Source: Candidatus Bipolaricaulota bacterium (GTDB lineage: Bacteria; Bipolaricaulota; Bipolaricaulia; RBG-16-55-9; DRXL01). From it: a stretch of DNA of 10,222 nt. The stretch covers positions 1 through 10,222 of the forward strand of contig JAOAIA010000049.1 of the NCBI GenBank assembly GCA_026414955.1. Reading direction: 5' to 3'. Under the pieces are notes generated by a model, which saw only the letters and a list, made by a program, of their open reading frames with translations, made no database searches and was not told where the DNA came from. This document shows positions 5,392-10,222 of this stretch, piece after piece. A program made the translations under genes and the position numbers. Numbering within the stretch: position 1 is the first letter of the stretch; every line of letters begins with the position of its first letter.

Positions 5392-6930
5392 TCACAACGG
5401 GATATTGCCGTGCTTCCTCCACGGGTTGGTATCGCGCTTGGTCTCTAGCATCTCCAAAGATTTTATTAAGATCGGGCGGGTCTGGGCCGGCTCGATCACG
5501 TCGTCTATGTAGCCGCGCTCCGCCGCGCTATAGGGGTTCGCAAATCTTTCTATATACTCCCGCACGAGCTTCTCTTCGAGTTCTTGGGGATTGCTGGCTT
5601 GTTCGATCTCTTTTCTGTAGATAATTTCGACGGCCCCCTGGGGCCCCATCACCGCGATCTCGGCCGTGGGCCAGGCAAAGTTAAAATCCCCCCGGATGTG
5701 CTTGCTGCTCATCACGTCGTAAGCACCGCCGTAGGCCTTTCTCACGATCACCGTCACTTTGGGAACGGTGGCTTCAGCGAAGGCATAGAGCAACTTCGAG
5801 CCGTGACGAATGATGCCGTTCCACTCTTGATCGGTCCCCGGCAGAAACCCCGGCACGTCGACGAACGTGATCAGCGGGATATTAAAACAATCGCAAAATC
5901 TCACGAAGCGCGCGGCTTTCACCGACGCGTTGATGTCCAGCACCCCAGCAAGATGAGCCGGCTGATTGGCGACAATCCCCACCGACCGCCCGTCGAGCCG
6001 CGCAAAGCCCACCACGATATTCTGCGCCCAGCCCCGGTGCACTTCTAAGAAGACCCCGTCGTCCACGACCCGCCGGATGATCTCTGTGATATCGTAGGGC
6101 TTCGTAGATTCTTCGGGGATGATCTCGTTGAGTTCGGGGTCGGTGCGATGCGGGGGATCATCGCAGGGGGTGCGCGGGGGCTGCTCGCGATTGTTCTGGG
6201 GCAGATAGCTCAATAAGGCACGGATACGCTCTAAGCAGCTTACTTCATCGGGTTCGACGAAGTGGGCGACTCCGCTCTTTTGGCCGTGGACATCGGCGCC
6301 GCCCAGCGTCTCGTGGGTGACGTCTTCGTGGGTGACTGTCTTGACGACCTTGGGGCCGGTGACGTACATATAGCTTGTGTGCTGCACCATCAAGATAAAA
6401 TCTGTGATCGCTGGGGAGTAGACCGCACCGCCGGCGCACGGCCCTAAGATCGCCGAGATCTGCGGGATCACCCCTGAAGCCAAGACGTTGCGCAAAAAGA
6501 TCTCGGCATAGCCCCCTAAACTGACGACGCCCTCTTGGATGCGGGCACCCCCGGAGTCGTTCAGCCCGACGATGGGCACCCCGGATTTCACTGCCAAGTC
6601 CATAATTTTGCAAATCTTCTCGGCGTGAGCCTCGGAGAGCGAGCCGCCGAAGACCGTAAAATCTTGGGCGAAGACGTAGACTCTTCTTCCCCAAATCTGC
6701 CCGTAGCCGGTGACGACGCCGTCTCCGGGGATTTTTTCTAAGGGAAAATCCGTGGTGCGATGGACCACGAACGGGTCCAGCTCGACGAACGAGCCGTCGT
6801 CTAAGAGAATCTCCAGGCGCTCTCTGGCGGTGAGCTTGCCCGATTTGTGCTGGCGCTCGACGCGCTCTGGGCCGCCGCCAAGGCGAGCGCGCTGGTGACG
6901 CCGAGCGAGCGCGTGCAGCCGATCCTCCAT
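5392..6930 (-). CDS. pccB: Acyl-CoA carboxylase carboxyltransferase subunit (propionyl-CoA carboxylase beta / MmdA type)
   Basis: The 512-residue product is a full-length carboxyltransferase of the PccB/MmdA family. It moves CO2 between carboxybiotin and the alpha carbon of an acyl-CoA, giving methylmalonyl-CoA from propionyl-CoA in the carboxylase, or the reverse in methylmalonyl-CoA decarboxylase. Seen: the N-terminal LGGG and KLTARERLEILLD (residues 17-44), FTVFGGSLSE (91-100), GLNDSGGARIQEGV (122-135), the first oxyanion-hole glycines GPCAGGAVY (163-171), VDVPGFLPG (357-365), and the second pair in KAYGGAYDVM (398-407). D405 in that last motif is the residue type found in propionyl-CoA-preferring enzymes. 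ATG 6930 follows AGGAGGT closely. No biotin carboxylase, biotin carrier, mutase or epimerase gene is adjacent, so partners must be elsewhere. Carboxylase versus decarboxylase cannot be decided here. Confidence 0.93.
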   Translation of the reverse strand: MEDRLHALARRHQRARLGGGPERVERQHKSGKLTARERLEILLDDGSFVELDPFVVHRTTDFPLEKIPGDGVVTGYGQIWGRRVYVFAQDFTVFGGSLSEAHAEKICKIMDLAVKSGVPIVGLNDSGGARIQEGVVSLGGYAEIFLRNVLASGVIPQISAILGPCAGGAVYSPAITDFILMVQHTSYMYVTGPKVVKTVTHEDVTHETLGGADVHGQKSGVAHFVEPDEVSCLERIRALLSYLPQNNREQPPRTPCDDPPHRTDPELNEIIPEESTKPYDITEIIRRVVDDGVFLEVHRGWAQNIVVGFARLDGRSVGIVANQPAHLAGVLDINASVKAARFVRFCDCFNIPLITFVDVPGFLPGTDQEWNGIIRHGSKLLYAFAEATVPKVTVIVRKAYGGAYDVMSSKHIRGDFNFAWPTAEIAVMGPQGAVEIIYRKEIEQASNPQELEEKLVREYIERFANPYSAAERGYIDDVIEPAQTRPILIKSLEMLETKRDTNPWRKHGNIPL

Positions 6931-6947
6931 AAGACCTCCTCAGATTG

Positions 6948-6977
6948 ATCTTAGCGAATTTTGCTCTGAGAAAGCAA
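6948..6977 (-). promoter_or_regulatory. Candidate promoter for the carboxyltransferase gene
   Basis: On the minus strand TTGCTT (6977-6972) and TAAGAT (6953-6948) are 18 bp apart, each a partial match to the sigma70 boxes (3 and 4 of 6). The start point would fall near 6941, immediately before the AGGAGGT ribosome binding site, so the leader would be very short. Confidence 0.3.
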
Positions 6978-6994
6978 GTCCCCACAAAGAGAAG

Positions 6995-7019
6995 CGGGGC
7001 GACTGGGAGGGTCGCCCCG
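6995..7019. repeat. GGGGCGAC-type palindrome
   Basis: Nine-base perfect arms CGGGGCGAC and GTCGCCCCG flank a 7-base loop. The arms match the GGGGCGAC...GTCGCCCC core of the palindrome at 8812-8835 and, less perfectly, that at 531-560. It could act as a transcript end for guaB, though no T-run follows it. Confidence 0.6.
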
Positions 7020-7289
7020 ACTGAGGAATGGGAGGGGGGTCGGCGACAAGCCGCTGGGGAAAAATCCCCGCCCCGGAGGCAAGGAACGGGGCAAAACCCT
7101 GGCGGCCTGGATGCATCTGCATCCCTCCGGTCGCCGTAAGCACCCAAAGGAGGTTTCAATGATCGTATCCAGAATATATATTCATAAGTCCCGAAGAAGT
7201 TTCACTCATCCGGCGAGCTCCTGACAACCCGGTCCGCCACCTTTAATTATAAGGGCACCCAGGAGGCTTTGGATACAGGCGGCCCTGAG

Positions 7290-8747
7290 TCACTCGCCAG
7301 AACTGAACCGATAATTTGGGGCCTCTTTGGTGATCTGCACGTCGTGCGGGTGGCTCTCCACCAATGCTGCACGGGTGATTTGCACGAACTCTGCCGTCTT
7401 CTGGAGCGTGGGGATATCGGGAGCGCCGCAGTAGCCCATAGCAACTTTGATGCCCCCAACTAACTGATAGAGCACATCAGCGACCTTGCCGCGATAGCGC
7501 ACCCGCCCCTCGATCCCCTCGGCGATGGGTTCTTGAGAGTCGTCCCAGAAATACCGACGGTCTCCCCGAGGGGCGTCTTTGAGCGCCCCCAGCGACCCCA
7601 TGCCCCGATACGTCTTATAGCTCTCGCCCTTGAGCGTGAAGATCTCGCCGGGGGCTTCTTCAGTACCCGCTAGCAACCCGCCGATCATCACGGCGTTGGC
7701 TCCCGCGGCTAACGCTTTCGCGATATCGCCCGAGTAGCGAATTCCCCCGTCCGCGATGATCGGGATTTTGAGCTTTTGAGCGACTTCGGCGCATTCGAGC
7801 ACTGCCGACAGTTGGGGGACGCCGACCCCACTGATAACTCTGGTCGTACAGATCGAGCCGCCGCCGATCCCGACTTTGACGGCATCAGCGCCCGCGTCGA
7901 TGAGGGCTTTGGTGCCCTCAGCCGTCGCGACGTTCCCCGCGATCACGTCGATCTTGAACTGTTTCTTGAGTGCTCGGACTTTCTCGATCACTCGCGAGCT
8001 GTGGCCGTGGGCCGTGTCCACGACCAAGACGTCTACCCCAGCTTCTATCAGAAGCTGCTCGCGCTCCATATCTAATGAAGTGCCCACCGCCGCGCCGACG
8101 ATGAGCCGCCCGTGGCTGTCTTTGCACGCACTGGGGAATTTTTCGGCCTTCTTAATATCTTTGATCGTGATCAGCCCGCGCAGCCGGAACTTCTCGTCTA
8201 CTAAGGGGAGCTTCTCGATGCGGTGCTCCCGCAGGATCTTTTTCGCTTGCTCCAGGGTGACCGTCGGCGGGGCCGTGATCAGTCTTTCTCGCGGGGTCAT
8301 GCGGCGCGCGATGGGTTCATCTAAGTCCTCTTGGAGCTGGAGATCCCTGATCGTGATCAACCCTTCTAAGACGCCGGTCTTGGGGTCTACGATGGGCACC
8401 CCGGAGATATTATGCTCGGCCATCACCTGCAGCGCTCGGCCGACGGGTTCATCCTTGGTGAGCGTCCACGGGTCTTTGATGATGCCGGCTTCGTAGCGTT
8501 TCACTTTACGCACTTCTTCGGCTTGCTGCTGGGGGGTCAAGTTGCGATGGATGACTCCTAAGCCTCCTTCCTTGGCCATCGCGATGGCCATGGGGGCTTC
8601 GGTGACCGTGTCCATCGCGGCGCTGAGAATGGGAATCTTCAGCTCGATATTCTTCGTGAGCTTGGTCGAGACGTTCACTTCGTGGGGCAGGATTTGAGCG
8701 TAACGCGGAACTAAAAGCACATCGTCGAAGGTGAGCGCGAGCTTCAC
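7290..8747 (-). CDS. guaB: Inosine-5'-monophosphate dehydrogenase
   Basis: The enzyme oxidises IMP to XMP with NAD+, the committed step to guanine nucleotides, in the cytoplasm. The product from GTG 8747 is 485 residues, the usual length. Seen: LTFDDVLLVPRYAQILP at the N-terminus, LSAAMDTVTEAPMAIAMA (41-58), a tandem CBS pair (about 94-205), DTAHGHS (244-250), the catalytic loop GIGGGSICTTR with C300, IADGGIRYSGD (331-341), YRGMGSLGAL (380-389) and the mobile-flap Arg-Tyr pair R398-Y399 in DRRYFWDD. The loop has Gly where GPGS is common. The start is GTG: AGGAGG lies 7 nt upstream and the first residues match the family. An in-frame ATG at 8942 would add 65 residues through a palindrome and the opposite gene, so it is rejected. 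A promoter and palindrome precede it. Confidence 0.96.
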   Translation of the reverse strand: MKLALTFDDVLLVPRYAQILPHEVNVSTKLTKNIELKIPILSAAMDTVTEAPMAIAMAKEGGLGVIHRNLTPQQQAEEVRKVKRYEAGIIKDPWTLTKDEPVGRALQVMAEHNISGVPIVDPKTGVLEGLITIRDLQLQEDLDEPIARRMTPRERLITAPPTVTLEQAKKILREHRIEKLPLVDEKFRLRGLITIKDIKKAEKFPSACKDSHGRLIVGAAVGTSLDMEREQLLIEAGVDVLVVDTAHGHSSRVIEKVRALKKQFKIDVIAGNVATAEGTKALIDAGADAVKVGIGGGSICTTRVISGVGVPQLSAVLECAEVAQKLKIPIIADGGIRYSGDIAKALAAGANAVMIGGLLAGTEEAPGEIFTLKGESYKTYRGMGSLGALKDAPRGDRRYFWDDSQEPIAEGIEGRVRYRGKVADVLYQLVGGIKVAMGYCGAPDIPTLQKTAEFVQITRAALVESHPHDVQITKEAPNYRFSSGE

Positions 8748-8776
8748 AATGATCCCTCCTCTGCTCGCTTTGGAGT

Positions 8777-8805
8777 ATTTTAGTAGAATAAAGCCCTCGT
8801 TGCAA
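8777..8805 (-). promoter_or_regulatory. guaB: Sigma70-type promoter for guaB
   Basis: On the minus strand TTGCAA (8805-8800, 4 of 6) and TAAAAT (8782-8777, 5 of 6) are 17 bp apart. The start point would be near 8770, giving a leader of roughly 23 nt with the AGGAGG ribosome binding site. The palindrome at 8812-8835 lies just upstream of the -35 box. This supports the GTG start at 8747. Confidence 0.6.
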
Positions 8806-8811
8806 AAGCGT

Positions 8812-8835
8812 AGGGGCGACCGGCCGGTCGCCCCT
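8812..8835. repeat. 24-bp perfect GGGGCGACC palindrome between divergent genes
   Basis: Arms AGGGGCGACCGG and CCGGTCGCCCCT are exact complements with no loop, and a GT precedes the left arm. The same core, less perfect, is at 531-560, and a related arm is at 6995-7019. It sits 7 bp upstream of the guaB -35 box and 38 bp before the peptidase start, so it could be a binding site or a dispersed repeat. Confidence 0.75.
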
Positions 8836-8873
8836 CCAGAAAGGAGCGAAGAGCAGAGAAGGAAGGAGGATAT

Positions 8874-10222
8874 ATGCCGAAGCTCTCTTACGACGCCGCG
8901 CGCTATTATCGCTACGACGAGATGGTGCAGTTTCTGCTCCAAGCCGTCGAGGCCTATCCCCAGTTGGTGCGTCTAGAATCTATTGGCAAGAGCTACGAGG
9001 GACGCGACCTATGGTTGGCCGTGGTGACCAACACCCAGACCGGACCAGATAGCGAGAAGCCCGCGTACTGGATCGACGCGAACATTCACGCCGTCGAGCT
9101 GTGCGGCAGCGCCGTGGCGCTCTACACAATTTGGTATCTGTTAGAAAACTATAAGAAAGATCGCTTGGTCACGCATCTGTTGGACACGCGCGCGTTCTAT
9201 ATTCTGCCCCGCATGAGTCCCGATGGGACCGAGTATGTCTTAAAAACCCAGAAATGGGTGCGCTCCAGCGTGCGGCTCTATCCGTTCCACGAGATCAAAG
9301 ACGGGCTGCATCCTGAAGATATTAACGGCGACGGGGAGATTCTCCAGATGCGTGTCGAAGACCCCTTGGGCGAATGGAAGGTCTCTCAGAAAGACCCACG
9401 ACTGATGCTCAAACGCCAGCCCGACGATCTAGACGGGCCGTTCTACAGACTCTACACCGAGGGCAGATTTCTGAATTACGACGGCTTCCGTAAAGAAGTC
9501 GCGCCGACGCCCTACGGTCTTGATCTGAACCGAAATTTCCCCCACGAGTGGCAAATCGAATCGGAGCAACAAGGCGCGGGGGAGTACCCGACTTCGGAGT
9601 CCGAAGTGCGCGCCGTCGTCGAGTTCTTCTACAAGCACAGAAATATCTGCGGCGCGCTGACCTATCACACGGCAAGCGGGGTCATCTTGAGGCCCTACAG
9701 CGGCAAGCCCGACACGGCGTTTCCCAATTTTGATCTGGCTGTCTATAAAGCCATCGGCGAGCGCGGCACCGACGCCACGGGCTATCGGTGCGTCTCGGTC
9801 AACGACGAGTTTCGCTATGATAAGAACAAGCCGATCACGGGGGTCTTCGACGATTGGGCCTATGACAATTACGGTGTCTTCGCGTACACGACCGAGCTGT
9901 GGAGCATCGCGTCCCACGCGGGGATCGAAGTGAAAGACTATATTCAGTTCTTCCGCGAGCGCAGCGAGGAAGACGAGCTGAAGCTCTTGCGCTGGCAGGA
10001 TCGCGAGCTGAACGGCGCGGGCTTTCAGAACTGGACGCCCTTTGAGCATCCCCAATTGGGAAGGGTTGAAATTGGGGGCTGGCGGCTGCTCTACACGTGG
10101 GTGAATCCGCCGCCGAAGTTTCTCCCCGAAGAGTGCCACAAGAACATGCTCTTCAGCTTCAGACACGCTGTAGCTTCACCGCGCTTGCGCATCCGTGAAT
10201 TTAGAGCGCAGCCCGTCGGCGC
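8874..10222 (+). CDS. M14-family zinc carboxypeptidase (C-terminus beyond window)
   Basis: The frame from ATG 8874 runs off the right edge with 449 residues visible. It is an M14 metallopeptidase, a family that removes C-terminal residues from peptides. Zinc ligands are H72 and E75 in DANIHAVELCG and H265 in LTYHTASG; substrate-binding residues fit R113 in ILPRMSPDG and N219-R220 in GLDLNRNFP; the general base is E341 in YTTELWS. An insert of about 95 residues after the PDG motif carries DINGDGEI (149-156), an EF-hand-like calcium loop pattern. After about residue 395 a beta-rich segment (LGRVEIGGWRLLYTWVNPP) follows the catalytic domain. There is no signal peptide, so it is probably cytoplasmic. 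AAGGAGG lies 4 nt before the start. It is divergent from guaB, with no functional link. Exact substrate is unknown. Confidence 0.9.
   Translation, partial: MPKLSYDAARYYRYDEMVQFLLQAVEAYPQLVRLESIGKSYEGRDLWLAVVTNTQTGPDSEKPAYWIDANIHAVELCGSAVALYTIWYLLENYKKDRLVTHLLDTRAFYILPRMSPDGTEYVLKTQKWVRSSVRLYPFHEIKDGLHPEDINGDGEILQMRVEDPLGEWKVSQKDPRLMLKRQPDDLDGPFYRLYTEGRFLNYDGFRKEVAPTPYGLDLNRNFPHEWQIESEQQGAGEYPTSESEVRAVVEFFYKHRNICGALTYHTASGVILRPYSGKPDTAFPNFDLAVYKAIGERGTDATGYRCVSVNDEFRYDKNKPITGVFDDWAYDNYGVFAYTTELWSIASHAGIEVKDYIQFFRERSEEDELKLLRWQDRELNGAGFQNWTPFEHPQLGRVEIGGWRLLYTWVNPPPKFLPEECHKNMLFSFRHAVASPRLRIREFRAQPVG

Larger units (their letters stand above)
6931..7289. other. 359-bp spacer rich in inverted repeats, no firm gene
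   Basis: No long gene fits here. Inverted repeats include CGGGGCGAC/GTCGCCCCG (6995-7003 with 7011-7019), CGGCGAC/GTCGCCG (7041-7047 with 7130-7136), CCGGAGG/CCTCCGG (7073-7079 with 7124-7130) and GGATGCA/TGCATCC in 7118-7123 and flanks. Together these could fold 7041-7136 into one branched structure. The left part of the spacer (7140-7289) is AT-richer, with a minus-strand TATAAT at 7251-7246 lacking a good -35. Two tiny antiparallel frames with ribosome binding sites lie at 7156-7224. The spacer may hold the guaB terminator, a palindromic mobile repeat, or a small RNA; none is proven. Confidence 0.5.

Noticed and set aside
7041..7150. Cyclic-di-GMP or other known riboswitch
   Set aside because: Fragments such as GGGGCAAAACCC and GACAAGCCGC recall riboswitch motifs, but the conserved order of elements of the classes I can recall is not present.
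6245..7159. 304-codon minus-strand frame overlapping the carboxyltransferase start
   Set aside because: Arg/Pro/Ser-rich out-of-frame translation; the carboxyltransferase frame carries the conserved motifs and a ribosome binding site.
8748..8942. N-terminal extension of guaB to ATG 8942
   Set aside because: It would cross the promoter, the 24-bp palindrome and the start of the divergent peptidase; GTG 8747 has AGGAGG and matches the family N-terminus.
9429..10166. 245-codon minus-strand frame
   Set aside because: Antisense of the M14 peptidase, whose plus frame holds the full zinc and catalytic motif set.
1..10222. CRISPR array, transposon, prophage, tRNA or rRNA
   Set aside because: No regularly spaced direct repeats, no transposase or integrase motifs, and no cloverleaf or rRNA-like segment seen on either strand.

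Overview
This window reads as bacterial chromosome from a GC-rich organism: compact genes, strong AGGAGG-type ribosome binding sites, sigma70-like promoters, and many short palindromic repeats between and even inside genes. There is no rRNA, tRNA or other taxonomic marker, so the host cannot be named. An uncultured, deep-branching, possibly thermophilic lineage is only a guess from the repeat style and gene mix. I see no CRISPR array, transposase, integrase or phage gene.

Layout, left to right. A BTAD/SARP-type transcriptional regulator (minus, cut by the left edge, 1-487) lies downstream of a repeat-rich 5' leader and a good promoter. Next is a SelD/AIR-synthase-like protein (minus, 613-1977) whose frame runs through a palindromic repeat. 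It is divergent from a small exported protein of unknown function (plus, 2085-2435). Then follow a beta-carbonic-anhydrase-like protein (minus, 2533-3021), a flotillin (minus, 3124-4692) and its NfeD partner (minus, 4708-5217). Next come an acyl-CoA carboxylase carboxyltransferase subunit of the PccB/MmdA type (minus, 5392-6930), IMP dehydrogenase guaB (minus, 7290-8747), and a cytoplasmic M14 zinc carboxypeptidase (plus, from 8874, cut by the right edge).

Functionally this is mostly housekeeping. The nfeD-flotillin pair is a membrane-microdomain module and the only clear operon (15 bp gap). guaB makes XMP for guanine nucleotides. The carboxyltransferase needs a biotin carboxylase and a biotin carrier that are not encoded here. 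The SelD-like and carbonic-anhydrase-like proteins are divergent members of known folds and are the least certain functions.

The unusual content is non-coding or semi-coding. (1) Three related palindromic elements share GAATC(A/G)CGG ends; two form the 3' ends of genes and supply their TGA stop codons, and one is read through in frame. (2) A second palindrome family has GGGGC...GCCCC ends and different cores. (3) The nfeD leader carries four tetraloop hairpins, a competing 20-bp stem and an 18-codon reading frame with its own ribosome binding site. (4) The regulator's leader can hide its own ribosome binding site. These are the items most worth checking.
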